Positions 44,574 to 57,310 of a DNA stretch of 64,000 nucleotides are shown piece after piece (position 1 is the stretch's first letter; the number at the start of each line of letters is the position of its first letter). The stretch is from Neurospora tetraspora (taxonomy: Eukaryota; Ascomycota; Sordariomycetes; Sordariales; Sordariaceae). Both the position numbers and the translations under genes were made by a program. Location: NCBI RefSeq assembly GCF_033439725.1, contig NW_026944386.1:372001-436000 (forward strand), written 5' to 3'. The notes under the pieces are model-generated. The model was not told the DNA's origin. It was given only the letters and a program-made list of their open reading frames with translations, and made no database searches.

Positions 44574-45341
44574 ATGTACAGCCACCTCAGGCCAGCAGCG
44601 CGCAAATTCACGACCCAACTTTTTCAGTCAAGAAGGGCTGCTACGAGAAGCATCACCACCACCACCACCACCTACCAAAACCGTACCCAGATCAGCACTT
44701 CCACCAGCACCAACCTCAAGAGGGTAGCAGTACCAGTACCTTTAACTGTCACTCCCATCGCCAGCCACAAAAGGCTCATTCACACTTCCAGAGCTCGTAG
44801 CGAAATGGATACTACATCCAACGCTACCACCAAAGCGGACCCCGCACCGGCCGCATCAAGCACGTCACCCGTCCCCGGTAGCACCTCACCCATGAACACC
44901 GTCACTGATGCCCCCGAATCCACCACTGCTCCCACAGTAGAGGTAGAGGAAGAAGCCACCTCCACAGACCCAACCCTCTCCCGCCCAACTCAATACGCAC
45001 CCGAAATCACAGACGACTCAGACCCCCTCGCCGACCCCCTCTCCGTAGAATCCCAAAAACTCCAAAACAACAACAACCCCCTCCCGCTCCCCTCCCCCGA
45101 GACCGCCACCCATGTTCCCCCAGAGGAACAACCCAAGGTGGTAACAGTCAACGGCCAAGCCGTCGCCCTGGACAATTTGGGGCCAATGGTGGTGCACAAA
45201 GACGGGACGATTTCGCGGATTGCGAATTGGCATGAGATGACCGACATTGAACAGGAGAGTACCCTCAGGATATTGGGGAAGAGGAATCAATTGCGACTGA
45301 CGAATTTGAGGGAGGGGAGGGTGAATGGGGAGGGGATGTAG
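44574..45341 (+). CDS. Probable mitochondrial protein of unknown function
   Basis: With the ATG at 44574 the protein has 255 residues and starts MYSHLRPAARKFTTQLF, followed by an Arg/Ser/Thr-rich stretch without acidic residues, a good mitochondrial presequence. An in-frame ATG at 44340 would add 78 residues and bury this signal, so I prefer 44574. The middle is Pro/Ser/Thr-rich and disordered. The last 60 residues form the only ordered block: VNGQAVALDNLGPMVVHKDG, then ISRIANWHEM and a basic helix with LRILGKRNQLRL. This block looks like a short conserved fungal domain, but I cannot name its function. The gene converges with the bZIP gene. Confidence 0.7.
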   Translation: MYSHLRPAARKFTTQLFQSRRAATRSITTTTTTYQNRTQISTSTSTNLKRVAVPVPLTVTPIASHKRLIHTSRARSEMDTTSNATTKADPAPAASSTSPVPGSTSPMNTVTDAPESTTAPTVEVEEEATSTDPTLSRPTQYAPEITDDSDPLADPLSVESQKLQNNNNPLPLPSPETATHVPPEEQPKVVTVNGQAVALDNLGPMVVHKDGTISRIANWHEMTDIEQESTLRILGKRNQLRLTNLREGRVNGEGM

Positions 45342-45718
45342 AAGATTGTTCTATGTATGTTATGTGCAAGGGGATATCGGGAAGGGTACAGGGTAAAATG
45401 ATAGGAAGGAAGGAAAGGGGAGGTGAGGTGAGGGTTTAAGGAAGAATGAATGCCGATGAGACAAAAACAAAGAGTAATGGGTTAGGGGAGTTAAACCCCG
45501 GAAAACTTCAAGGCCTGGTTGTTTGTTTCTTGTACTATACTTTTGTATTTCTCTTGTATTTGTATGTAAATAGTCCAGATTCCCAATATCAACATGGTAT
45601 CACGCAATTCAAAGCTAGAGCCAAAGCGAGCCAGCCAAAAAGAAAATCTTCCAGCCATCCATTGTATTCTTTCCATAACTCGTTTCATCAGATTCTTCTT
45701 CAAATCTTCGTGTTGAGG

Positions 45719-45793
45719 GGAGTCCTGTAACCGCCATGTCGGAGTCCTGTAACCGCCATGAATATAGTTATACCGGAGTCCTGTAGCCACCAT
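45719..45793 (+). repeat. GAGTCCTGTAACCGCCATG tandem repeat
   Basis: Three units starting near 45720, 45742 and 45775, with spacing of 22 and 33 bp. The third is the most diverged. Confidence 0.8.
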
Positions 45794-45815
45794 TGTGATA
45801 TCTCAATCATTCATG

Positions 45816-45873
45816 CCGTCCATCCATCCGTCCGTCCGTTCGTCCGTCCGTCCGTCCGTCCATCCATCCACCC
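45816..45873 (+). repeat. (CCGT/CCAT)n microsatellite
   Basis: A mixed tetranucleotide tract in the 3' flank of both converging genes. Confidence 0.9.
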
Positions 45874-46193
45874 ATTTGCACCTATGCAGGCACACGCAAT
45901 ACACCCGACCAAGCCAGGTGCAGCTCAAGACGGGATTATCGCTGAGCAAAATGCTGATGAGAATGAACGTGATAGAAAAAAAGAGCAAGAAAGCAAAAAC
46001 TTGCCGCCGACTCTCTTTCCATCACAAACGACTACAAGACCAAAAAAGCCAAAAACCAAATGTAAAAAAAGAACCAACGCGAAAACGCCCAAGACAGTAT
46101 GATGATATATATCCACTGTTATCCCAAAACCCTCTGACCACAAACCCCCTTTTCCTCCACAGCTAGATGGTCGTTGTCACCGGAAGCTCGGAC

Positions 46194-48002
46194 TTAGTCC
46201 TTCCTCCTCTTCTTGTTGGTGTCGACCGATTCATCAGAACTGGGAGAAGAGGTGGAAACGCAGATGGAGCTCTCTTCCTTGGCGCGTTCAGCCTCAGCCT
46301 TGTCAGCCGCGGCCGCAGCAGCATCCTTGGAAACTTTGGCAGCCTGGGCTGAGAACTCGCGGAGAAGCTTGAGAATGTCCTCCTTGCTGCCGTGCTTCTC
46401 GGTGACGAGGCCCTTGAGCCACTTGTTCTCCGTCTCGAGAGCCTGGATGCGTCCCTCAAGCTGGGTGACCTTCTCGGTCATCTCCTTGGTCGACTTTTCG
46501 AGCGCCTGCTCGCGCTGCTTCTTCTTGATGCGGAACCGGGCGCTAGCGGCGGTGTTGCGCTTGCGCTTGTCTTCCTCGGCGGCGAGGCGAGAGGCGTCCT
46601 CGAAGCTCATGACGCGGGCGCCGGGAGTGGGGGGGACGGACATGGCATCGCTGGCCTTGCGCTTGTTGCCGCCTAGTTGGGGAGGGTTGGCGAGGACATA
46701 GCCGGGCTGATGGGGGTGCTGAACATGATGAGGAGCGTAGTGCTGAGAAACCGGAGGGTAGGCGGCTTGCGGGTTGGGCTGAATGGGTCCTAGAGCGTCT
46801 GGGTAGGCCGGGATGGTAGGCGAGGCGTAGGTGGTGGTGAAGTCGCCAAAGTTAAAGTCGGCTGAAGACATTGTGCCATGGTCAGCGGAGCCGCTCCATA
46901 AAGAATGCTTGTTTCGCACAACAGGATGACACAATCTGATATACAAGACAGGGAAAGGAAGAGAAGAAGCCAGGAAGGTCCCCGAACGACAATATCAGAA
47001 TGCCATCGACATGGAAAAGGAAGGCGGAGACTGGGGGGAGACTGCGTAGTAGCCAAGAAGGGTTAGGTGGTTGGCATCGGCCATTGTTGATCAACCCTCG
47101 TCGATGGTGCAATCCCCCCAAAGTCACGAGAAATGACACCATTCTCGGGGAGCATTGTCATTTGTCAGCCCCGTATTAGGCACTCCCACCCTCACACAAC
47201 CAGAACCATCACTGACAGGTACCTCGACCTCTGAAATGCCGCCATTGTTTCTCCAAACACGCTCCCAATCAAGAAACGGCCCAAGCCATGTGGGCATGGC
47301 CGGAAAAGAGTGGGGTGACGAACGCGTTCCCCGATTCCCGATAAGGGGGAGGATTCTCTTTGGCGAATGCAGCTGACTGCAGCTATTCAAAGTCGTGATG
47401 GACGGCCCTGATGATGTTCATCTGCCTCCTTCCCGACCAGGCCGTCCGGGGTCGTCCGGGTACCACCACCGCCGTCGTATCACTTTTTTTCCCTTCTCTT
47501 CCCAGGACACTCGCCCCTTGTGTGCAGCATTCCGGCATGCATCCTCACCGGTACCTCCCAACACAAGGTGCAGGGGTCTTTCAAGGTGAGAAACAAACGA
47601 GGTGAAACAAACTGACAACCGAGGAGACACAATATCCAAGACACAACCAAGCCACAGAGAGACAAAGACAAGACTTTGACAAAGTCGCGAAAAATACTAA
47701 CCTGCAGGAGCAGCAAATTCCAAGCCCTGGTCGAGGCCCGACAGGAAATCGGTCATGAAGGCATCGGTCTGCACATCGGGAGACGCCGCCGCAGACTCGA
47801 CGGGAGTAGGAGCGACAACAGCATCGGGCTTGACAGGTGGCGCCTGGTAGTCGGTGTTCTGGCCCGTCTCGTAGTCGAAGAAGTTGGTGTTGGTGAACAG
47901 GGCAAGGTCCTCGTCGTTGGGGGTCACAAACTCCTCGACCTGCGGCTCCTGCGCATTCAGGTTGCGCAGGTAGTTGGTGAAGTTGATGCGGCTGCCGGCC
48001 AT
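46194..48002 (-). CDS. bZIP transcription factor (MetR/CYS-3 or ADA-1-like)
   Basis: The exons are 48002-47702 and 46861-46194 (969 nt, 322 residues), joined in phase 1. The 840-bp intron begins GTTAGT, has a CTGAC branch site and ends TCTTCAG. Exon 1 (MAGSRINFTNYLRNLN) is acidic and may be an activation region. Exon 2 has a Pro/Tyr-rich segment, then the basic region KRKRNTAASARFRIKKKQRE with the bZIP NxxAAxxxR pattern, directly followed by a leucine zipper (leucines at heptad spacing through LEGRIQALETENKWLKGL). The C terminus is Ala/Lys/Ser-rich with KKRRK. It acts as a dimer in the nucleus. The basic region looks like the group controlling sulphur metabolism or development, but I cannot choose the orthologue. 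Confidence 0.88.
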
Positions 48003-49471
48003 TTTGATGATGGTTTGTGTGGTGTTGTCGGTCGAGTGGTATTCTTCAGGTCGCCCTTGATAGCCAAGTTCTTCCTTCTCTTTCTAGACTGTAGATGGTG
48101 TGAACGTCACAACGCTGGCGCGCCTTGCCAGGCGAGTGCTGGGATAGTGTCGGGAATATGCAGTCAATTGACCTTCCTTGGTTGTCGTAGTGTGTAGTCG
48201 AAAAAAGAGGCAGATTTTGGGAGGAGAGAACGGCGCCGGGATGGTGAATGTTTAACTGTGTTCGACGGGATACGAAGAGGCCAGCGCAGGGGGAGCGACG
48301 GGGGCCCGGGAGCGCTGGAGCTGATGCGACGGGGGCGGGGCACTGGAGCCTCTTGAACTGGAGCCTCTCGAGGGCCGGATAACTGGAGTCGGATGGGACT
48401 CGATGGGGTCCGGTTCCGCCTTGGACGAAGCCCTGAACCGCGACTCCTGGTCGAGACAAGTGGATTTTGTCTTTTTCGGTCGAATGATTCGGCAGTATGC
48501 TCGGAGACCGTTGTTTCCAGCGAGTCAGCGGCGTGATAGTGTATTTGGCCGGTAGGGTTTATCGTTGGGTCAGGTGTAGGTTCCAAGGTTGGTCAGGGTT
48601 GGAACTGGAGGGGGCCGTCGGAGGAGGAGGGAATTTGCAAGGTGGTCAACGACGGTGACGGGCACGGAGGTGGAGGGAGGAGAGAGTTTTGATTGCAAGA
48701 AAACACAAATGCCACCCAAAGCAGACTTTTCTAAAAGAGCAACAAACAATGTTTCGCGGTGAGAATGGATGGTGTTGACTGTGGTGTTGCTGTTCAGTCA
48801 GGGTCCGAGTGTCTGTGAAGAAAGTGTGTGCGTGTCGGTCGTTGGAAGACAGAATGGAACTTGGAAAAGTTGAGAGAAGCGAGGAGCGGCCATCGGCCAT
48901 GATGACTGGTTGGACTCTAGTGGGATGGGGCCGGCGGGGTCTTCCAATGTGCTATTAGTCAGAGGCCAAGGCCATCCCGCGCTGCACACCCATGCTAACC
49001 CAATATGGACTTGTGTGTGGGCGGTAAACGGTGCAAAATTGCCCGAAGGAATGGAAAGAGCAACAGCGACCCCTCTGCTTCAGCGGGCAGTGACCGCTAT
49101 AACCACCAGCACACAATTCTCACCACTCACTCTCCCGTCACTCTCATCACCGAATGGTTATTCAAATCCCATTTTGTACCGGGCTGTCAGTTTCACCAAC
49201 GGTGCCGGTACTTGGTGTAACTGCTATCGGTCAAGGTCTGGTGCTTCCACTTTCAGTTGCGCCACACGACCGAATGAGATGTTAACTCCGAGGCAACAAA
49301 GAAATAACCCCACGTCTTCTTTCAGCAACTTCAACACTAAAACATCACCAAGGAGCGCCAGGAACGCCTATCGTTCGGTAGTTATTCCGGCCAGGTTCTT
49401 TCGTTTCCCTCGTTTCCCTCCCCTCGTCTCATTACAGTAAATTGACAGCTCCATTGGCTAGTATTATCAAA
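48003..49471. promoter_or_regulatory. Upstream region and probable long leader of the bZIP gene
   Basis: 1.47 kb from the bZIP start to the transposon nest, with normal GC. Several short minus-strand frames start ahead of the main ATG and could be upstream open frames if the leader is long, but none has independent support. A plus-strand frame of 176 codons at 48910-49440 shows no protein-like features. Confidence 0.45.
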
Positions 49472-49636
49472 TGTAACGGTGCAAAATTAATTAAGTGAAG
49501 AGTGTGTATAATTGATTCACCTAAAAGGTATAGGGGGTGCTAGGGTAACCTAGATATGCCCAGAAATTAGGCAATATCAAGTGGCTAGAGCGCTAACCTC
49601 CATATAGTATAGTTAAAACCACTCTTAAATCTAACA
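49472..49636 (-). repeat. 3' LTR (minus orientation) of the outer copia element
   Basis: Runs TGTAACGG to TCTAACA, 165 bp, and matches 61931-62095 without length change, mostly with transition differences. Confidence 0.88.
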
Positions 49637-49799
49637 CACCCCCTTACTTATAGACCTTCTAAACAAAGCAAAAGTAAAGCTATTTACAAAGTTTCTCTTC
49701 TAGTACGTCAATTTCTCTAACTAAATTGTAAATATCCTCTAGAATATTATCTGGAATCTCCTTATCCATTCCTATCTCCTTACGAACTAATATATTCGT

Positions 49800-50160
49800 T
49801 ATTCTTATCAATTCCCGGAATTTCTCATAATCTAATTATCCCAAAACCTTTATTAATTTATCGGCTAATGTTTTCTTCGTCTTTAAATATTTAACTTCAA
49901 TCCTTCCCTCTATAATTTCCTACTTTAAGTAAGAATAATAAATATTAATATACTTCAATTTAATTATTAATTTCGCTACCTTAATAATTAATATACGGAT
50001 CGTCTATATATTATTATAATTAATTACGAGTATATCCTTATTGAAGTGAATATTAATCTCCTTATATAAACGTATAATAGCGACAATTTCCTTAGTAGTA
50101 TTTAAAATTGATAATAATTCTACTTCTATTATTGAAGTAAATACTATCTTTTATTTAATT
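49800..50160 (-). pseudogene. Ty1/copia RNase H C-terminal remnant
   Basis: On the minus strand one frame reads EIIEGRIEVKYLKTKKTLAD, then KLIKVLG, a stop and LDYEKF. This is the typical end of copia-type pol, where a TK/AD segment precedes the last helix. Stops fall where RIP would create them. It lies just before the 3' LTR, as expected. Confidence 0.75.
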
Positions 50161-52163
50161 ATACCCTAATAAATTAAACTACTAAAGAGTTTAATTGTAA
50201 ATTTATACGAGTTCTTTTAATTTAGAGAATTATTGGCGTATAATGTATTTGAGGTAATTTCGAAGTTCGTTAATTTATTGTAATAGAACGAAAAATTATA
50301 GTAGTATTAAAGGTAATATAAATTTTTTTTAATAACCTTACGATATTAAGGACTAAGATTATAATTATAGTAAATTAATTGGCTAGTAGCGAAGGCGATA
50401 TTAGGCTGGGTAATTATAATAGTGTATATTATAAAGCCGATAACAACCTAATATTCTTAGATTTTATTGAAAGAGGTTACAGTATTGTGAAATATAAATT
50501 CTTTATTATTTATCTGAATAAAAGCGAAGATATAGGGATTTTTAATTAAGTTAATAATTTTATAGATATATTTCTATTAGGATAATTAAATATAGTTTAC
50601 TTTTCGGTTTCGAATAATTTCGATGCTTAAAAACTATTAAAGGTTATTACTATTAATAAATTTATACTTCTCCTCTAATTTCTTCGTAACCTAGGTAATT
50701 TTATTATATTATAATTTATTGAAGGCGAAAATGATATTGTTAACGGAAGAGAAAATTAAAATTCTATTATATTTAAAAATATATACGTCCTCGAATAATA
50801 ATCTAAACCCTAAGCTTTCGAAAATCCTATTAAATTCTTATTACTATAGTAAAAAAATTCGTTGGAAATTATAAAAGGCTTTAAGAATTTTAAAGATAAT
50901 GCGGTACTTTTAATAATTAAATAGTATACGTATATAAATTTCCTTATCGAAGTAGGCATTAACGAAAGCGTTTATTATATTGTATTAAATAAGTTCGAAA
51001 TCGAATTTAGTATCGTAGGTAATAATTAACCGAAATAAACGACTAATTAATATAAAGGTATACGTCTCCTTACTATAATTATATTATTAGTCTCCTCTAA
51101 TTATAAAGTGAACTTTTACTTTTAATAACCAACTATATTTATTAGATTTATATATATATATTTATATATAATCCAAAATTTGAAAACCTTTAATATAAAG
51201 AACGTTTTCGTCGATTTTAACCTATAATCTCATCTCTTTATAATTATCAAAATATAGTTCCTTTATTTATTTAAAGAAATTACCCAAATTGTAATATTCG
51301 AAAGCATAATAAATCTTTAGGAGTAAAGGGAAGTCTTAATATTTAATAGAGTTTAATTTACTACCCTTGGAAATCAAGTAGTTAATTTCTACCTTTGTAA
51401 TTATTTTACTTTACTACTACCTAATTAATTAAGTAAATTTCCTAAAATTAAATGTAATTTCCTATAATTCGAAGGTCAGGAAGGAGATAGGCTCTAGTAA
51501 ATTTATTATAAAGCTGGTGATAAGAGTAGCTAATAGTATATTTAATAAAGTAGGGTAATTAAATATAAAATTGATAAATATTTTACTTTAAATAGTAAAT
51601 TTTATTATTTTCGAAATAGTTTCGTTACTATCTTTTTAAAATTCGTTATCAAAGAATAATAATAGGAGAAGAGTAAAACTATTACTTTCTATATTTTAGG
51701 TCGTATTAAAGGGTTCGAAATATCATGTAAATAATTAAGGAAATTAATTAATTTAATTAAATAGATCGGTAATCTCGCCGCTAATTAGCCTTAATCCTTC
51801 TTTAAAATTATTAAGGTTCTTTAAATAGATTAAACTTTTATTCAAGAGTATATTACGAGTATAAACGATACAGTTAATCTATAGGTTCTAAATTTAATAA
51901 ATAAAAGAAGTAGTATAGCCGATAAAGAATCCAATCTAAACCTTTAATTAAAACTTCTTACGCCATTACTCTTTTTTCTATATAATACCCGTTATCGCAT
52001 ATACTTTACAACTATAAATACATAAATAATTAAAATCAAATTTACAGAGCTTAATTTATACCCCCTTACAGTAAGCTACGAAGGTATAAAACCGTTCGTA
52101 GAGTAATTTCCAATTATAAAAATACTTAGACGATCGGTTAATAAAGTAGACCGAAGCTAAAAC

Positions 52164-52782
52164 TGTTGGAAGGTATCGATCAACGAGTGGATATGGTACG
52201 AAGGTATGGTCAATACGGCTGTGTGGAGCGTTCAAAGTAGAGCAGAATGGTATGTAGAATGTGGGGAATGGGGGTAGATTGGTCGAGATATCGATGAGTA
52301 AAAAAATCTACATTGGTTTTCCTTTTCCTCGAGGGAAGCCCTCTTCAAATAGACTTTTTGGATCAATGAGTCAATGAGTGACAAAACCGTTTGTACCTTT
52401 GGAATCATCATTTTCTGATCATTCCAATGGTGTTACGTATGTCTTCGTACGACTGACGTCGAGGCTGGAATTCAGCTTCGAAGTTCGGACTCTGGAATTT
52501 TCTTCCGGATTTTATCCAGGGTTGATCCCTGTTGTTGGCCGGAGGTTTTCTCCGGTTATATATTTCATAATTTTATACAAAGATTTAAAATGTACAAATA
52601 TATTTTTATTATACTTATATAGTATAATACAAACCTGTAAATCTATTATAGGTCTATAATTATTATATAAATATATATTTAGACAAATAAAAACAATTTA
52701 AAATTAAAGGTTATGCGGGAATTTAATACTATTTATTATTATACATACTTTTTCTTTAATTATATCCCCTCAACACTCAACA
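52164..52782. repeat. Probable LTR forming an island of near-normal composition
   Basis: Begins TGTTGGAAGG and ends CTCAACA (first possible end 52775, second 52782), so the ends are inverted TGTTG/CAACA as in many LTRs. The first 400 bp have normal GC with few signs of RIP. The last 200 bp are AT-rich. I found no second copy in the window and no matching 5-bp flanks, so whether it is a solo LTR is open. Confidence 0.5.
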
Positions 52783-53959
52783 CCGCCGTTTTAAATTTAA
52801 ATATTAAGTACTAAAGGCTCGAAAATAATAAAACGTATAACTAATTTATCCCTAACGTATTAATTATTAAATTTATTATCGTACTCGATATATTTAACCT
52901 TAATATTATACTAATATTTAATGGTATTAATTACCGAAAGGAATTTTTTAATAATAACTTTCATTATTCGATTCGCTATATAAATATTCTAAATAAATTT
53001 AATCTATCAATAGGTAAGAAATATAATATATTTAAAACTACTTTGCCCTATTTTATATTCGAAGAAATTAACGGCAAAACGCTCTCCCGGGCCAAATCTC
53101 CTATCTCGTAATTTTGATTTAACTTATCGTTTAATCTTTAAAATACCGTACGTGTTATATAAATAAGTGGCGGGCCCTTTAAATTTAGTACCCTCAACGT
53201 TATAAAAATATTCGAAAATTTAAAAACTATAATAACCGAATCGCTTATATTAAAATTTAGCAGGCATTTTACATATACGACGGCTAGTAAAAGAGTTAAA
53301 GCGATTTCGATAAATAAAAAAAGTAGCGTAATTAAAGAAGAGGGGTAGGTATTTAAAGACCGTTTAATAATACATTTCTTAAAGAAAATAAAAGAATAAA
53401 CCGTCTAGCCGACAGAAGTAATTACTAAACGGTTTATAATCCTAATAAAGACCTTACTTTCGAAGTAAACGTAGTAATATAAAATTTATAGTAAAATTAA
53501 AATAGAAGGCTATTTTTTTCAATTACAATTTTAAAATTCCCTTCTCTCCCTATACTTCTACGTTAATAATCCTAAAACCCTTAATAGGTATTTAAAATTC
53601 ACTAGCCCAAATTCGGTCCTTTAGGGACGCTATTCGAAATAAAGAGAAATGATTAATTTTATTAAAAATATAAATAGAAGCCCCAGAATGGAAGATTGCA
53701 AAATTCTTAAGTAGGTAAATATTACCTTTATTACTATTCGCATCAAAAGTACTTTATTTTACGAGAAATATTAAATCGCAAATATTAATTTCTTATTTCC
53801 TTTAATTTTTCGAAGTAATTAATTTACGTAAAGGCAATAAAATAGTCTCACATCTAAATCCTAACCTTCTTAACCTCTTTTGTTGTAAGTATTAGTATTT
53901 AAGCGGACTTAAAAAAGATTAAAGCGATTATCGAATAGGAGGTACTTATATTTTAAAAA

Positions 53960-54540
53960 GGGGTACGAAATTTCTTTGACTTTATTAATTATTATCAAAT
54001 ATTCAATAAAAGCTTTTTTTCAGTTATAAGATTATTAATAGCCTTTACAGGTAAGGGGGTCCCCTTTAAATAAATTAAATAATATAATATAGTCTTTAAG
54101 AAATTAAAAGAATTATTTATTAAGGCCCCTATTCTTACTTAGTAGGATCCCGATTTACCTACTTTTTTAAATGTAGATTATAGCGGGTATAATTTCGGTA
54201 GTATCTTTACTTAAAAGAGGGATAGGTAGAAAATAATAGTTATTTATTATTCTTAAAAATTCACTCTTATTGAGCGTAATTATTCTATCTACAATAAAGA
54301 AATATTCGTAATTATTAAATATATAGAGGAATAGTCTACGGAATTTAGGAATTATAAGAAATTCGTTATTATTATCAATTACTACAATTTCGAATACTTT
54401 ATAGAGAGGCAGAAATTTTCTAAACGGTAGGCGTAATAGGCTGAATTTTTTTTATAATTCAATTTTGAAATTTTTTACTACCCGGGGAAATTCGCTATAA
54501 TTTTTAAAATTTTATCCCGTTAGGACTAAGATTACCCTAA
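53960..54540 (+). pseudogene. Ty3/gypsy reverse transcriptase-RNase H remnant, plus strand
   Basis: A single plus-strand frame, broken by stops, reads KKLKELFIKAPILT, then DPDLPTFLNVDYSGYNFGSI, later NYEIYNKE-like and YYNFEYF segments, and ends near RQA-AEFF. This is the order of the gypsy RNase H domain and its flanks. Stops sit mostly where Trp, Gln or Arg codons are expected. Confidence 0.75.
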
Positions 54541-56879
54541 CGAAGAGGACGTAAAAGTTAAGGAAATATAGTTAATTCCCTAGTCCGTTTTTAAGAATTA
54601 TATTTATATAATTGTTTCTTTTATTATAGTAGGGGAAGGCGTAAAGGTATTTAAAAGTCCGGATTTATAATAACTTTTCGAAAAAGTCTCTTAAAAAGAC
54701 GAAATCTATTAAATTATCCGCTAAACTATTATTAATAAAGATAGGACCCTCTTAGCTTCCATATAGGGTTTAAAACTTTAATTCGGCGAATATATTATCG
54801 ACGGGCTTGGTAAGTTGTATTATAGAAACATAACGGTAAATAGTACGACTAAGCTTTATTTTTAATTTAAAGGTTCGTTATAATTTAGAAGGTGGCGACT
54901 TTTAGTAAAGAGAAAACAAAAGCCTTCGAATATATCCCTAGAATTATAATTATTCAATATTATACTACCGAATTATATAAAAATAATGCTATCTTTTTAT
55001 AAATTCCTTTTATTTTATTTACTTTAATAAAAATAAATTTCGGTTAATTAAAATTTCTAAATAGGAATATAATTATTTCCTTTTGGTCCTTAATAATACT
55101 GCCGCCGCTCCTCCGACCCCTACCGCTCCTACTACCCCGACTATTCCCTTAATCCCCGCCCTTCCTTTTAAGAAGCCTATTATAATAGAGCTAGTAGCCC
55201 GCTTCGAATTGTTCGAGAAGCGGTTAGAAGTTACAGAAATTAAAAATAATTAGAAGCGTAAAATACCGAAGAAAAATTAGAAAAATTTAAAATTAATATT
55301 TACTACCCTCTTTTTTTCTTCCTTTATTACCGTCTTTATTATTTTGTATATTCCATATTAAAATATTCAATTAGTTTATTATTAATATCGGCTAGGCTAT
55401 ATTTTACTTCGAAATAATTTAAAGCTACTATATTGGCGAATTCCTTTAATAATTTTTAAAATTATTGTAGTTAATTAATTTAATTAATTAAAATTATTTT
55501 ACGACCTTTTTTAGTTATATAATAGAGGATTTTATTTATAAAATATGCTTTTTTTTATTTATTATAATAGTTAGTAGTTAAGAGTTGGTAGTAACTTAGC
55601 CCGGTAGAGAGTTATTATGAGCCTTTTTAAATAAGTTTATATAAAATTTATTAAAGATTTTTAAAGAGAGGTTGGAAAATTCTATTATAAAAGGGTTAAA
55701 AATTCTAAATACTCTATATTTTGCGTAAATCTAATTGAACTTTTTTTTGGAGCGCGTTGTAATAAAGTTTTTAAAATTTAGCTAGACTTTATCCCTTACT
55801 TTAAAGACTTTAATTAGTTACTTCTTACAGTTAGCGAAACGTTCCTATTCTTATACGAAGATTGCTATAATTACTTAATATAGATCCGTAATTTGTTATA
55901 GTATTGCGACGAAGTTTTTAATTTTTGCTTATAGGTTTTTAAAAATTATTTTTATTAGGAGAATTATTAGGGCTATTAAGGATTGCAGATAATAACTATA
56001 AGTAGTAAAAATAGAGATATATTAATAGAGGTATTAATTCAGCTATTAATTATTAATTATATTATTAAATAATAATAATCCTATTTATTTTAAGTATAAT
56101 TAATAAAAGATTTTAAGAAGGCTTATATTTCTTAATTTATTTTCTCGGGGCCACCGTTGGTTTAGGGGTAAAAAATGGTATTTAAGAGTTAATCGATACT
56201 TCATAAATTGTAGAAATACTTCTAAAATTAATTAATTTAATTAGTACCCGTATTATTAACGATAGATTATAGCTACCTATAATATTATACGAAGTATTTA
56301 AAGAAAGTTTCTCTTATTATTTCTATTTCTATAAAAGGTATTAATTCTAAAATTACTAATTTACTAAATTTACTTTTAATAACGAAGAGGTTAATATAGT
56401 TTTTTATAGGGGGGAAATTAGTAATGAAATTTATTTAAATATTTTTGAAGAATTAATTTGGGATGGAAAGAGGCTTTATGAGCCCTTTTTTTTAATCTCT
56501 CTAATATTTTATTTTATTATAAATATTGTAGTTAGCTAAGAACCGACGGATGTAAATGCCTATCAATAGTTAATAAAAATCTTTATTTATAATATAAATA
56601 GAATTTTTCTTCCGGGGTACCTAAGAGTTTTCGAATTATATATTTTTTAGATAATACAAGTATAAAGAACGTTCTTTTCAACGTTTTTTTAAGAATATAT
56701 ATAAGGCTATAGCTTTAGTAATAACGGAAGCTCTTAGAATCTAAATATAGTAATAAAACCTAAATATTTAATACTCTTTACTACGAATTCACATTTCTTA
56801 AAGTCAAAATAGAACTTAATAATAGTTATATATTTAACGACTCTATATACTTTAGCTAAACAATTTACTTTGGAATTTA

Positions 56880-57310
56880 ATAAAATAATTAGTATATTAT
56901 CTATACATATTGAAATAAAAATACCGAAATAATTCCCTAGAATATTATTAATATACCGTTAAAACGTCGCTAGTATTACTAATAGTCTGAAAAGTATAAT
57001 TAATTATTTAAATAATTTATATTAAATTCGAAATATTATTTTCCCTTCTTTTCTTTCGGTTATATAGATTTTATAGATCGCCTATATAATATTTATCTTA
57101 ATAAATTATTTCGCTTTAACGATAATTCTGAAGGTGTCTTTAATTAAAGGTAATAGGTATTAGTTTATTTTAGTAATAGTATTAAGAATTCTATAGTTAT
57201 AATAGAACCAAAGACCTCCTCCTAGCTTTTTAATAAAGAGAATTAGTGTAGTAGTAATTAAATTACTAATTAAATTACTAGTACGGGTAAAACCCTTATT
57301 GAAAAATCTT
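56880..57310 (-). pseudogene. Ty3/gypsy reverse transcriptase remnant, minus strand
   Basis: The minus strand reads LILFIKKPGGGLWFYYNYRI, then LNTITKI and LPLIKDTFRIIVKAK, the start of the gypsy reverse transcriptase palm. Downstream a mutated YLDD-type box reads CIDNILII (near 56895-56920). It is opposite in direction to the RNase H remnant at 54 kb, so it belongs to another copy. Confidence 0.78.

Larger units (their letters stand above)
45342..46193. other. Convergent intergenic region with tandem repeats
   Basis: Holds three units of a GAGTCCTGTAACCGCCATG repeat (45719-45793), then a (CCGT/CCAT)n tract (45816-45873). No supportable gene. Confidence 0.6.

Noticed and set aside
45816-45873. 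CRISPR-like array
   Set aside because: Simple tetranucleotide repeat with no spacers; the organism is a eukaryote.
48910-49440. 176-codon plus-strand frame next to the transposon nest
   Set aside because: Composition is not protein-like, there is no recognisable domain, and it lies in the bZIP promoter.
52378-52659. 93-codon frame inside the normal-composition island
   Set aside because: It lies within an LTR-like sequence and has no protein features.
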